Source: Dactylosporangium siamense (lineage in GTDB: Bacteria > Actinomycetota > Actinomycetes > Mycobacteriales > Micromonosporaceae). From it: DNA of 64,000 nt. The position numbers and the translations under genes are program-made. The notes under the pieces were generated by a model that saw nothing but the letters and a program-made list of their open reading frames with translations, was not told the DNA's origin and did no database searches. How positions within the stretch are numbered: the stretch's first letter is position 1; each line of letters opens with the position of its first letter. Below are positions 1 to 9,084 of this stretch, one piece after another. The stretch covers positions 44,061 through 108,060 of the forward strand of contig NZ_BONQ01000106.1 in assembly GCF_016862795.1 (NCBI RefSeq), in the 5' to 3' direction.

Positions 1-656
1 ACGCCGCGGCCGCGACCGTCGGGGAGTTCTGGGGGCGGCAGGTGTCGCGGGATCGCACCTTCGGCTGCCTGTACATGAACTCGGGCATCGGCTCCGGTGT
101 CGTGCTCGACGGCGCCCTGCACCGCGGCGCGAGCTCCAACGCGGGCAAGCTCGGCCACCTGGCGGTCGTCCGCGACGGGGAGCGGTGCCACTGCGGCAAC
201 CGCGGCTGCCTGGAGCAGTACGCCGCGCCCCGCGTCCTCGTCGCCCGGGCCCGGTCGATGCCCGGCCTGGCCGCCCGCCTGCGGATCCGGGACGAGGACC
301 CCGACGCGCGGGCCTTCGACGTGCTGGCCCGGGCCGCGATCTACGGCGACGAGCAGGCGTCCGCGCTGATCGACGAGTCCGCGGAGCTGCTCGCCGAGGG
401 CGCGGTGCTGCTGGCCAATCTCTGGGACATCGACACGCTGGTGCTCGCGGGTCCCGGTTTCGCGGTCGCGGGATCGATCTACGTCACCGAGATCCGGCGC
501 CGGCTGGCGGAGGGCGCGTTCGCGCGGGAGGTGCACGACGTGCAGGTCGACCTGTCGAGCAACCCGCGGGACTCGGCGGCGATCGGCGGGGCGGCACTGG
601 TGCTGCAGGGCTCCGTGGCCCCCGGCCACGGCCCACTGGTCCCCATGATCCGGTAG
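1..656 (+). CDS. ROK family protein, 5'-truncated by window edge
   Basis: This is the C-terminal part of a ROK-family protein (transcriptional repressor or sugar kinase). The frame is open from base 3, so the true start lies upstream of the window. The ROK signature is visible: a glycine-rich GSGVV stretch, GKLGHLAV, and the zinc-binding CHCGNRGC cluster followed by LEQYA. Without the N-terminus it is impossible to say whether a winged helix-turn-helix is present, which is what separates NagC/XylR-type regulators from glucokinases. The carbohydrate context favours a regulator; that is inference. It ends 87 bases before the esterase gene. Confidence 0.85.
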   Translation, partial: AAAATVGEFWGRQVSRDRTFGCLYMNSGIGSGVVLDGALHRGASSNAGKLGHLAVVRDGERCHCGNRGCLEQYAAPRVLVARARSMPGLAARLRIRDEDPDARAFDVLARAAIYGDEQASALIDESAELLAEGAVLLANLWDIDTLVLAGPGFAVAGSIYVTEIRRRLAEGAFAREVHDVQVDLSSNPRDSAAIGGAALVLQGSVAPGHGPLVPMIR

Positions 657-743
657 ACCTTGTACACCCCTGGGTGCACAGGCTCTACCGGATCATGGGT
701 AATTGCGTTTCGTCGATCGCGTCGGTACGGGCAGGATCGACGT

Positions 744-1643
744 ATGACGAGACTCGGCTGGATCGGTGTGCTGGTGCTGGCCGGTCTGACGGCGTGCGGG
801 GCGGCACCGAAGGCCGAGCAGCCCGCGCAGGTCGGGCCCGGTGCGACGGTGACCGTGCCGTTGGGCGGGCGGCCGTTCACGGTGCGGCTGCCCACCTCGT
901 CCACCACCGGCACGGCGATGCCGCTGGTGGTGCTGCTGCACGGGTTCGGGTCCGACGCACGCGAGGCCGGAGACTACTTCGGGCTGGCCGCCGAGGCCGA
1001 CCGCCGTGGGTTCCTCGTCGCGGCGCCCGACGGCACGAGGAACACCCGCAACGAGCGGTTCTGGAACGCGACCGACGCGTGCTGCGACTTCGACCGCAGC
1101 GGCGTCGACGACTCGACGTATCTCCAGCAGCTGATCGACGCGGTGAAGGCCGCGTATGCCGTCGACGCGGGCCGGGTGTACCTCATCGGGCATTCGAACG
1201 GCGGGTTCATGGCATACCGGATGGCGTGCGAGCACGCGGACACCGTGACGGCGATCGTCTCGCTCGCCGGTGCCGTGGCGGACGACGCCACCGGCTGCGC
1301 ACCGTCGCGGCCGGTCGGCGTGCTGCAGATCCACGGCACCGCCGACGACACCATCCGCTTCGACGGCGGCCGGAACGGCGGCCGGCCCTACCCCTCCGCC
1401 GCGACCGGCGTCGAGCGGTGGCGGCGGCTCAACGGCTGTTCGGACCAGACCACGCCCGTCGCCAAGCTGGACCTCGAGGCCGTCCTGCCCGGCGCGGAGA
1501 CCACCGTGACCAGCTACCGATCCGGCTGCCGCGACGGCGGCCAGGTGGTGCTGTGGACCATCAAGGACGGCGGGCACGTGCCACAGCTGTCCGCCGCCTT
1601 CACCCCGGCGGTCATCGACCACCTCCTCAGTCAGCACCGCTGA
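744..1643 (+). CDS. LpqC-type lipoprotein esterase (PHB depolymerase/feruloyl esterase family)
   Basis: A predicted secreted lipoprotein of 299 residues with an alpha/beta-hydrolase fold. The lipobox LTAC puts the lipidated cysteine at residue 18. The nucleophile elbow GHSNGG places Ser151, HGTADDT holds the acid near Asp201-202, and GGHVPQ gives His278, so a full triad is present. The family cleaves esters of short hydroxyalkanoates or of hydroxycinnamates on plant polysaccharides; the surrounding glycosidases make a cell-wall esterase plausible. The ATG at 744 is preferred over upstream in-frame starts because it directly precedes the signal peptide and follows an AGGA-like site. Its TGA overlaps the ATG of the next gene (TGATG), so the two are probably translationally coupled. 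Confidence 0.8.
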   Translation: MTRLGWIGVLVLAGLTACGAAPKAEQPAQVGPGATVTVPLGGRPFTVRLPTSSTTGTAMPLVVLLHGFGSDAREAGDYFGLAAEADRRGFLVAAPDGTRNTRNERFWNATDACCDFDRSGVDDSTYLQQLIDAVKAAYAVDAGRVYLIGHSNGGFMAYRMACEHADTVTAIVSLAGAVADDATGCAPSRPVGVLQIHGTADDTIRFDGGRNGGRPYPSAATGVERWRRLNGCSDQTTPVAKLDLEAVLPGAETTVTSYRSGCRDGGQVVLWTIKDGGHVPQLSAAFTPAVIDHLLSQHR

Positions 1644-2896
1644 TGGGCAAGGCCCGACCCGGCCGCGCGGACCGGCGGCTGAGCCGCCCCGCGTGGTGGT
1701 TCGTCGGCGGCTACGGGCTGTCGGCCGTCGGCACCGGGCTCTGCTACCCGTTCCTGGCGATCTACCTGCACCAGTTCCAGGGGCTGCCGGCCGGCGAGAC
1801 GGCGGTGCTGCTGCTCGTGCTCGCCGGCGCCGCGGTGCCGATGTCGGTGTACGGCGGTGCGCTCGTCGACCGGCGCTCGCCCAGAGCGGTCGCGGTCGGT
1901 GCGTTGCTGGTGCAGACGGCGGGGTGGCTGCTGCTGGCGGCCGGGCGCGGTGACGCGGCCCAGCCGGTGGCGCTGCTCGTCATCGGCGTCGGCACCGGGC
2001 TGTTCCTGCCGGCCGTGATCCCGATCATCGCCAGGCTCAGCGGCAGCGAGGAGGCCAAGGTCCGCGCGATGTCGATGCGGTACCTGCTGCTCAACGTCGG
2101 CCTGGGCGTCGGCGGCGGGCTCGGCGGCCTGCTGCTGGGTGCCGCGACCGACGCCACCTACCGGTGGCTGTTCGCCGCCGACGGCGTCAGCTGCGCGCTG
2201 TACGCCGTGGTGATCGCGGTCTTCGTCCCCCTGCCGCGGGACGCCGACGCGGTCGGGTCCCAGCGCAAGACCCTGGCGCGGTTCCGGCCCGGGCGCGGCT
2301 ACGTGCTGCTGCTGGTCGCGCAGCTGCTGCTGGTGACGTTCGGGATGGCGCAGCTGGAGAGCGGCGTGCCGCTCGCCGTGCGCACCGACCTGGGCGGCTC
2401 CACGACGCTGGTCGGCGCCCTGTACGCCGTCGGCACGTTCGTCGTGCTGGCCGGGCAGCTGCCGGTGTCCCGCTGGGTGGAGCGGGTGCACAAGACGCGT
2501 GCGCTGATCGCGATGAGCCTCGTGTGGGCCGGTGCGTGGCTGGTCGGCTACGCCGCGGGCGCCGTGAGCGGCGGGGCCAGGGTCGCGCTGCTCGTCGTCA
2601 TGATGGTCACGTTCGCGCTCGGCGAGTGCGCCTACAGCCCGGCGTTCTACACCCTCGTGGAGCGGCTGGCCCCGCCCGGCACCCTGGGCCGGGCCACCGG
2701 CGCCGCGTGGGCGACGTTCCAGGTCGGCAACACGGTCGGGCCGCCGGTCGCGGTGTACCTGATCAGCACGCCCGTCCCGCTCTGGCTGGTGCTCGCGGCC
2801 GCGGCGATCTCCGCCGCGGCGCTGGTGTTCGCCGTGGACCGGCTGATGCACGCGCCGGCGGAGCCGGACCGGTCCTTGACCACCGTCGCCGCGTGA
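1643..2896 (+). CDS. MFS transporter
   Basis: A 417-residue integral membrane protein of the major facilitator superfamily with about 12 hydrophobic helices. The short cytoplasmic N-terminus is basic (KARPGRADRR), and VDRRSPR after the second helix resembles the conserved MFS loop 2-3 motif. The substrate cannot be read from the sequence; drug efflux or sugar export are both possible. The start ATG overlaps the stop of the esterase gene, indicating a two-gene operon. The open frame extends far upstream in the same phase, but that upstream part is out-of-frame shadow of the ROK and esterase genes. Confidence 0.85.
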   Translation: MGKARPGRADRRLSRPAWWFVGGYGLSAVGTGLCYPFLAIYLHQFQGLPAGETAVLLLVLAGAAVPMSVYGGALVDRRSPRAVAVGALLVQTAGWLLLAAGRGDAAQPVALLVIGVGTGLFLPAVIPIIARLSGSEEAKVRAMSMRYLLLNVGLGVGGGLGGLLLGAATDATYRWLFAADGVSCALYAVVIAVFVPLPRDADAVGSQRKTLARFRPGRGYVLLLVAQLLLVTFGMAQLESGVPLAVRTDLGGSTTLVGALYAVGTFVVLAGQLPVSRWVERVHKTRALIAMSLVWAGAWLVGYAAGAVSGGARVALLVVMMVTFALGECAYSPAFYTLVERLAPPGTLGRATGAAWATFQVGNTVGPPVAVYLISTPVPLWLVLAAAAISAAALVFAVDRLMHAPAEPDRSLTTVAA

Positions 2897-2979
2897 CGCG
2901 CACTAGCGCGAACGGGCCGATCCCGGGTACGGTCCGCGGATCAGCTGATCCGCCCGGTTGACGTTCCCCTACGACGAGC

Positions 2980-2996
2980 TTAGATTAATAATCTAA
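2980..2996. promoter_or_regulatory. AT-rich inverted repeat upstream of the beta-helix/GH95 pair
   Basis: A perfect 7-base inverted repeat, ttagatt-aat-aatctaa, stands in very GC-rich surroundings about 190 bases upstream of the beta-helix gene. The TTAG...CTAA arms recall operators of ROK/XylR-type repressors, and a ROK-family gene lies at the window start. The link is inference. Confidence 0.45.
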
Positions 2997-3185
2997 CTTT
3001 GTGACCCGAGGTCATCGGCGGCCTCGAGGACACCCACGGTCCGACCGTACCGCCACGGTCGGCCCACCTTCGGCACACCCGCCAACCGCCTGAGTCCTCG
3101 CCAGGCGGCGATGCCCCCTGCCACCGTCGCTGTCCACCGGTGACCGGCGATCACCGTGGAATCCGTCCCCCGCAAAGGACCCCAC

Positions 3186-5681
3186 ATGAAACACCGCAGA
3201 ACCCGCCCGGCGACACGAATCGCGGGCGGGATCACGGCGCTCTGCGCCGCCGCCGCTGTCGTGATCACCGTGGTGACCGCAGGACCGGCAGACGCCGCGG
3301 CGCCGCGGGTCATCCACGTGGCCAAGAACGGCAACGACGCCAACGCCGGCACCCAGGCCGCGCCGTACCTGACCATCAACCGCGCCGCGCAGGAGGCGCA
3401 GCCGGGCGACACGGTGCTCGTACACGCCGGGCTCTACCGCGAAACGGTCAAGCCCGCGCGGGGTGGCACCGGCGAGACGGCCCGGATCACCTACACCAGG
3501 GCCGGCGACGGCGACGTCGTGGTCAAGGGCTCGGAGGAGGTCAACAGCTGGGTGCGCGGCACCGGCAACGTCTGGAGCGTCACGCTGCCCAACACCTACT
3601 TCGGCGGCTACAACCCCTACGCGACCGGCCACCCGCAGGGCGGCGGGGGAGCGACCTTCCCCGGCTACAACGCCGGCGACGTCTACCTCGACGAGCAGGC
3701 GTACAGCGAGAAGCCCGCGCTCAGCGACGTGCAGGCCGCACCGAACACCTGGTTCTCGCAGGTGTCCGGCAGCAACACGACGATCTCGGCGAACTTCAAC
3801 GGCGCCGACCCGAACGCCAAACTGGCCGAGATCAACGTGCGGCGGCAGATCTTCGCCCCGGACGCGTGGGGGCTGGGGTACATCACGGTCGACGGGCTCA
3901 TCGTGAAGCACGCGGCCAACACCTACTCGGACTTTCCCGACAGCCCGACACGGCGGCAGGCCGGTGCGATCAGCGTCAACGGCGGGCTGCGCTGGATCAT
4001 CCAGAACAACGTCGTCGTCAACGCCCGCACGATCGGCATCGACATCGGCCTCGGCAACGACGAGTGGGCCGGCAACCGGCCCGGCACCACCCGGACGAAC
4101 TTCCGCGAGACCAGCAAGTACGGCTCGCACATCGTGCGCAACAACTACATCGGCAGGTCCGGGCAGTCCGGCATCGCCGGTGTCTTCTCGTGGAACTCCG
4201 ACATCCTCTACAACATGATCGAGGACACCAACTACCGCAACGAGTTCAGCGGCGCGGAGACGGCCCCGATCAAGGTGCACTACATGAACGAGGGCCTCAT
4301 CAAGGGCAACTACATCAAGAACTCCCGCGGCGGCAACTCCGCCGGCATCTGGACCGACTGGGGCAACCAGAACGTCCGGGTCACCGGCAACATCGTCATG
4401 AACGCCCCGTGGGGGTACTACGCCGAGGCCGTCCACGGCCCGATCCTGGTGGACAACAACGTCTTCATCGGCAACAGCGACATCCGCACGCTGGACGCCA
4501 CCGGCATCGTCTTCGCCAACAACCTGTTCATCGACAACGGCCGGTTCGCCATCGACGGGGGCGGGCGGGACGCGTACTACTTCCAGCCGGGCACGATGAA
4601 CGAGTCGACGGCGCTGACCTCGCCGCAGAAGGACTTCTGGTACAACAACCTGGTCCAGGGCTCGACGCTGCCGGACAACGCGACCGGCAAGACGCACGTG
4701 AAGGAAGGCAACTTCACCGGCGTCGTGTCAGGCGTGCAGTACACCGCCACGAACACGGCCATGCAGCTCAGCTTCAACCTCAACGCCACCGGCATCAGCG
4801 GACTGACCCCGGCGACCAGGGCCCGGGTCGGCACGATCCCGCGGGCCAACGAGAGCATCGCCGCCGACGTGACCACCGACTTCTTCGGCGGCGCGATCAA
4901 CACGGGCAACGTCATGGCCGGGCCGTTCGCCGGTGCGAAGAACGGGGCCAACACGTTCACGCTGTGGCCGCCGGCCGGCCAGACCGTGCCGAAGCCGCCC
5001 GCGCCGCCGGTCGGCGGGCCGGTGAACCTGTCCCGCAACGCCGCCGCCCGGGCCACCGCGTCCTATCAGGACGGTGCGCTCGTCGCCGCGAACGCCATCG
5101 ACGGCAACACCGCGTCGCGCTGGTCCAGCGACCACAGCAACGACAACAACGCCTGGATCACCGTCGACCTCGGCGCCGCCTACCAGGTGTCCACCGCGGT
5201 CCTGTCATGGGAAGCCGCCTACGCTCGCGGGTACAAGGTCCAGGTGTCCGACAACGGGACACAGTGGACGGACGTGTACTCGACGACCACCGGCGACGGC
5301 GGCAGCGACACGGTGAACATCAACCGGACCACCCGCTACGTCCGGATGCAGGGGGTCACCCCGAACACCCAGTGGGGCTACTCGCTGTGGGAGTTCGAGG
5401 TGTACGGCAGCGCCACCGGCCCGACGTTCTATGCGGCGGCCGACTACGCCGGCACCGGGGTGTCCCTGGGCGTCGGCAGCTACGACCTGCCGCAGCTGCA
5501 GGCGGCGGGCATCGCCAACGACACCGTCTCCTCGATCCGGGTGCCGGCCGGCTACTCGGTCACCGCGTACGCCGACGCCGGCTTCGCGGGCACCGCCTGG
5601 ACGTTCACGGCCGACGCCGCGAACCTCGTCCCGACGGGCAACAACGACGCCATCTCCTCGCTGCGCATCGCCACCCGGTGA
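3186..5681 (+). CDS. Secreted right-handed beta-helix enzyme with F5/8C and beta/gamma-crystallin-like domains
   Basis: An 831-residue exported protein. A signal peptide (about 1-38, ending ADAAA) leads into a right-handed parallel beta-helix region (about 40-600), recognisable by the start 'IHVAKNGNDANAG...DTVLVHAGLYRE' type pattern and recurrent short N-rich strands. A discoidin-like F5/8 type C (CBM32) domain covers about 614-741, and a beta/gamma-crystallin-like module (743-831) closes the protein. Such helices occur in polysaccharide lyases and in families such as GH141; I cannot assign the family. The next gene, a GH95 fucosidase 14 bases downstream, suggests action on a fucose-bearing glycan. 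ATG 3186 is chosen because of the AAAGGA site just upstream. Confidence 0.75.
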   Translation: MKHRRTRPATRIAGGITALCAAAAVVITVVTAGPADAAAPRVIHVAKNGNDANAGTQAAPYLTINRAAQEAQPGDTVLVHAGLYRETVKPARGGTGETARITYTRAGDGDVVVKGSEEVNSWVRGTGNVWSVTLPNTYFGGYNPYATGHPQGGGGATFPGYNAGDVYLDEQAYSEKPALSDVQAAPNTWFSQVSGSNTTISANFNGADPNAKLAEINVRRQIFAPDAWGLGYITVDGLIVKHAANTYSDFPDSPTRRQAGAISVNGGLRWIIQNNVVVNARTIGIDIGLGNDEWAGNRPGTTRTNFRETSKYGSHIVRNNYIGRSGQSGIAGVFSWNSDILYNMIEDTNYRNEFSGAETAPIKVHYMNEGLIKGNYIKNSRGGNSAGIWTDWGNQNVRVTGNIVMNAPWGYYAEAVHGPILVDNNVFIGNSDIRTLDATGIVFANNLFIDNGRFAIDGGGRDAYYFQPGTMNESTALTSPQKDFWYNNLVQGSTLPDNATGKTHVKEGNFTGVVSGVQYTATNTAMQLSFNLNATGISGLTPATRARVGTIPRANESIAADVTTDFFGGAINTGNVMAGPFAGAKNGANTFTLWPPAGQTVPKPPAPPVGGPVNLSRNAAARATASYQDGALVAANAIDGNTASRWSSDHSNDNNAWITVDLGAAYQVSTAVLSWEAAYARGYKVQVSDNGTQWTDVYSTTTGDGGSDTVNINRTTRYVRMQGVTPNTQWGYSLWEFEVYGSATGPTFYAAADYAGTGVSLGVGSYDLPQLQAAGIANDTVSSIRVPAGYSVTAYADAGFAGTAWTFTADAANLVPTGNNDAISSLRIATR
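5028..5408 (+). repeat. F5/8C module DNA, copy 1 (pairs with 5801-6181)
   Basis: This stretch encodes the F5/8C domain of the beta-helix protein. It aligns without gaps, at a fixed offset of 773 bases, with the same module at the N-terminus of the GH95 protein. Exact identical runs include 5121-5184 and 5208-5277. Confidence 0.9.
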
Positions 5682-5695
5682 AGGACGGACACACC

Positions 5696-8600
5696 ATGAG
5701 ACGCAACGCAAAGCGACGACTGCTCGGCATCGCCCTGGCCGTGCTGGTCCTCGGCACGGCCGCGGTGCGGCTGCCGGCCGCCCTCGCCGACACCGTCAAC
5801 CTCGCCCGCAACTCCGCCGCCCGGGCCACCGCCTCCTACCAGGACGGCACGCTCGTGGCCGGCAACGCCATCGACGGCAACGGCAGCACCCGGTGGTCCA
5901 GCGACCACAGCAACGACAACAACGCCTGGATCACCGTCGACCTCGGCGCCGCCTACCCGGTGACCACTGCGGTGCTGTCGTGGGAAGCCGCCTACGCTCG
6001 CGGGTACAAGGTCCAGGTGTCCGACAACGGGACACAGTGGACGGACGTGTTCACCACCACCACCGGCGACGGTGGTTCGGACACGGTCAACGTCAACCGG
6101 ACCACCCGCTACGTCCGGATGCAGGGGGTCACCCCGAACACGCAGTGGGGCTATTCACTGTGGGAGTTCGAGGTGTACGGCGAAGGCCCGCCGCCGACCG
6201 GTGGCGGCGGTGGCTCGGCGACGGTCGCGCCCTCCACGACGTATCCGCAGACCTACGGCGACTGGGCCAACGGGCTCCTCGCCGGCAACGGCAAGCAGGG
6301 CATTATCGTCTTCGGCAACCCGCGCAACGAGACCGTGGTCTTCAACGACAAGCGGTTCTTCATGGCGCGGTCGGAGGCCCGCCCGCACCGGACCTTCAAC
6401 ACCGTCAGCGCGGACAACATCAACCGGATCCGCGACCAGCTGATCGCCGGGCAGTACCAGTCGGCGAACCAGCTCGCGGCCGACGTCCAGGGATACGGCG
6501 GCGGCGGCGAGGGCAGCAAGCACCCGGGCTTCAAGATGACCATGCAGATGCCCGACGCCGGCACGGTCCGCAACTACGTGCGCTCCACCGACTACGCCAA
6601 CGGCGTGGTGTCGGTGAAATGGACCGACGACAAGGGCAACTGGCAGCGCGACTCGTTCGTGTCGCGGACCGACGGCATCACCGTGCAGAACCTGCCGGCG
6701 CCGAGCGGGCAGCGGCTGAACGTGACGCTCGGCCTGTCCGTCGACGCGGGCATGAACCTGACCAACAAGGGCGTCACGTTCACCAACACCTCCAACGTGA
6801 ACTTCCTCAACCTCCGGGCGAAGTACCCCAACGGCAGCTACAACGCCGGATACGAGGGCGTCACCCGGATCCTGACCGACGGCACGAAGACGATGTCCGG
6901 CACCAACGTGGTCGTCGCCAACGCCACCTACGTGACGCTGCTGTCGCTCACCCAGCGCTACAACGGCACCTACAACGGCGGCGTCACCGCCGAGACCGAA
7001 TGGAACCGGCAGCTGCTGCAGTCGAGGCTGTCCGGGATCACCGACTCCTACCAGGCGCTGCTGAACCGGCACACCGGCAACCACCGCGAGATCTTCAACC
7101 GGGTGTCCTACGACCTCGGCGCCAGCGCGTCGGACCGGGCCAAGTCCACCGAACAGCTGCTCGCCGAGCAGAAGGCGTCGGGGAACCCGATCCCGGCACT
7201 GTACGAGCGGATGTTCTCCGCCGGCCGCTACCACCTGCTCGCCTCCAGCAACGACACCGCGGCACCGGACCTGCTCGGCAACTGGACCGGCGACAGCAAC
7301 GTCGGCTGGGACGGCTACTACCACCTGGACGCGAACCTCAACCTGCAGATCTCCGGCGGCAACGTCGGCAACATGCCCGAAGCCATGGCCGGGTACTTCT
7401 ACCTCAACCAGCAGTGGCAGGCCGACTTCCGCACCAACGCCCGCAAGCTGCTCGGCACCCGGGGCATGCTGACCGGCGGCAACACCCCGAACGAGGAAGG
7501 GCTCATCTCCAACATCAACTTCGACTACCCGTACCAGTACGTCACCGGCGGCGAGTCGTGGCTGCTGCAACCGTTCTGGGAGTACTACCAGGTCAGCGGC
7601 GACACGACGTTCCTGGCCAACAAGTACTACCCGCTGATCCGGGACATGGGCGACTTCTACGAGGACTTCCTGGTCAAGAAGGACGCCAACGGCAAGTACA
7701 TCCTCACCGGATCGATCTCGCCGGAGAACCGCCCGGCGGGCGGGGTGCCCCTGGCGAACAACTCGGTGTATGACATCGCCGGCGCCCGGTTCGCCCTGTC
7801 AACGCTGATCAAAACGAGTCAGACGCTCGGCCGGGACGCCGACAAGATCCCGGTCTGGCAGGAGAAGCTCAACAACCTGCCGCCGTACATCATCAACAAC
7901 GACGGCGCCCTCGCCGAGTGGGCCTGGCCCGGCCTGGCCAACCAGAACCAGTACCAGCACCGGCACTCCAGCGGCCTGATGCCCGTCTGGCCGTACCGCG
8001 AGCTCACCCCGGAGACGAACCCGGCGCAGTTCAACGCGGCCAAGGTGTTCCTGCAGAAGAAGGACGCCGGCAACTACGAGAACGCCGGCCACGGCCTGCT
8101 GCACGGCGCGCTGATCGCCGCCGACCTCAACAACGCCGCCTCGGTCAACGCGAAGCTGCTGCGGTTCGCCAAGGACGACTACTACTACAGCAGCATGGCC
8201 ACCTCCCACTACAACAACCACAGCGTGTTCGCCACCGACGTGGTCAACTCCGTGCCCACGATCATGATGGAGATGGCGGCCGCCACCCAGCCCGGCACGA
8301 TCGACCTGCTGCCGGCGATGCCCGCCGGCCTGTCGAAGGGCTCCGTCAACGGCATGCTGGGCAAGGGCCAGTTCACCATCAACAACCTGACCTGGGACAA
8401 CAACGCCCACACGGTCAAGGTGACGCTGACGTCGAAGATCAACCAGAACCTGACGGTGATCCAGCGCAACGGCATCGCCTCGATCACCACCGACGGCAGC
8501 CCGGTGCAGAGCTCCCCGCTCGGCACCATCGCCCGCGTCGTGCCGTTGCAGGCCGGCCGGGCGACGACCCTGAACATCACCACCACCGCGGGCCGGACCA

Positions 8601-8977
8601 ACCTGGCCCTGGGCAAGCCCGCCTCGGCGTCGTCGGATTCGGGCAGCACGCAGACCGCCGCGAAGGCGTTCGACGGCGACCAGTCGTCCCGCTGGGCCGC
8701 CAACCAGAACGTGAACAACTGGGTCCAGGTGGACCTCGGCGGCACGGTCAACGTGAGCGAGGTCGACCTGGTCTGGGAGGCGTCGTACGCGAAGGCGTAC
8801 AAGCTGCAGGCATCGACGGACGGCTCGACCTGGCGGGACATGTACACCCAGACGAACTCGTCCGGCGGCACCGAACGGATCCCCGTCAGCGGCCAGGCCA
8901 GATACGTCCGCATGCAAGGCACTCAACTGTCCGGGCAATGGGGCTATTCGCTGTACGAAATGGAGGTGTACGGCTGA
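5696..8977 (+). CDS. Secreted GH95 alpha-L-fucosidase with two F5/8C domains
   Basis: A 1093-residue exported glycoside hydrolase of family 95, which typically releases alpha-1,2-linked L-fucose (some members act on L-galactose). Order: signal peptide ending ALA-D (about 1-32), F5/8C domain (about 33-160), a Gly/Pro linker, the catalytic region (about 180-960) opening with the family's GNGKQGIIVFG-type segment and containing the WDGYYHLDANLN and SPENRP motifs, then a second, more divergent F5/8C domain (about 968-1093). The start follows AAGGA. It lies 14 bases after the beta-helix gene and almost certainly shares its transcript. The free fucose could feed the L-fuconate dehydratase operon at 34.7 kb. 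Confidence 0.85.
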   Translation: MRRNAKRRLLGIALAVLVLGTAAVRLPAALADTVNLARNSAARATASYQDGTLVAGNAIDGNGSTRWSSDHSNDNNAWITVDLGAAYPVTTAVLSWEAAYARGYKVQVSDNGTQWTDVFTTTTGDGGSDTVNVNRTTRYVRMQGVTPNTQWGYSLWEFEVYGEGPPPTGGGGGSATVAPSTTYPQTYGDWANGLLAGNGKQGIIVFGNPRNETVVFNDKRFFMARSEARPHRTFNTVSADNINRIRDQLIAGQYQSANQLAADVQGYGGGGEGSKHPGFKMTMQMPDAGTVRNYVRSTDYANGVVSVKWTDDKGNWQRDSFVSRTDGITVQNLPAPSGQRLNVTLGLSVDAGMNLTNKGVTFTNTSNVNFLNLRAKYPNGSYNAGYEGVTRILTDGTKTMSGTNVVVANATYVTLLSLTQRYNGTYNGGVTAETEWNRQLLQSRLSGITDSYQALLNRHTGNHREIFNRVSYDLGASASDRAKSTEQLLAEQKASGNPIPALYERMFSAGRYHLLASSNDTAAPDLLGNWTGDSNVGWDGYYHLDANLNLQISGGNVGNMPEAMAGYFYLNQQWQADFRTNARKLLGTRGMLTGGNTPNEEGLISNINFDYPYQYVTGGESWLLQPFWEYYQVSGDTTFLANKYYPLIRDMGDFYEDFLVKKDANGKYILTGSISPENRPAGGVPLANNSVYDIAGARFALSTLIKTSQTLGRDADKIPVWQEKLNNLPPYIINNDGALAEWAWPGLANQNQYQHRHSSGLMPVWPYRELTPETNPAQFNAAKVFLQKKDAGNYENAGHGLLHGALIAADLNNAASVNAKLLRFAKDDYYYSSMATSHYNNHSVFATDVVNSVPTIMMEMAAATQPGTIDLLPAMPAGLSKGSVNGMLGKGQFTINNLTWDNNAHTVKVTLTSKINQNLTVIQRNGIASITTDGSPVQSSPLGTIARVVPLQAGRATTLNITTTAGRTNLALGKPASASSDSGSTQTAAKAFDGDQSSRWAANQNVNNWVQVDLGGTVNVSEVDLVWEASYAKAYKLQASTDGSTWRDMYTQTNSSGGTERIPVSGQARYVRMQGTQLSGQWGYSLYEMEVYG
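5801..6181 (+). repeat. F5/8C module DNA, copy 2 (pairs with 5028-5408)
   Basis: The second copy of the carbohydrate-binding module, fused to the GH95 N-terminus. Runs 5894-5957 and 5981-6050 are identical to 5121-5184 and 5208-5277. The third F5/8C domain, at about 8600-8976, is clearly diverged, so only these two copies were duplicated or homogenised recently. Confidence 0.9.
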
Positions 8978-8985
8978 GCCAAGCG

Positions 8986-9015
8986 CGCGGGAGGGGTGTC
9001 GGCGCCCCTCCCGCG
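8986..9015. terminator. Hairpin terminator after GH95
   Basis: An 11-base-pair perfect stem (cgcgggagggg / cccctcccgcg) with an 8-base loop lies 8 bases past the GH95 stop. There is no T-tract, as is usual for high-GC actinomycetes. It may also serve the opposing aldo/keto reductase gene. Confidence 0.8.
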
Positions 9016-9084
9016 TCTGCTTGCCCACCAACGCCCCGGACTCGATCCGATCGAAACGTGTGGTCCTACCTGTGACGGCGACGG

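Noticed and set aside
3012..4697. Long minus-strand open frame of about 560 codons opposite the beta-helix gene
   Set aside because: Its product is Val/Arg/Gly/Asp-rich with no family motif, and it mirrors codon positions of the plus-strand gene; such antisense frames are expected at this GC.
3140..5695. Plus-strand frame running through the beta-helix gene into GH95 as one protein
   Set aside because: The part before 5696 is Arg/His/Gln-rich out-of-frame shadow; the GH95 signal peptide and ribosome site mark the real start.
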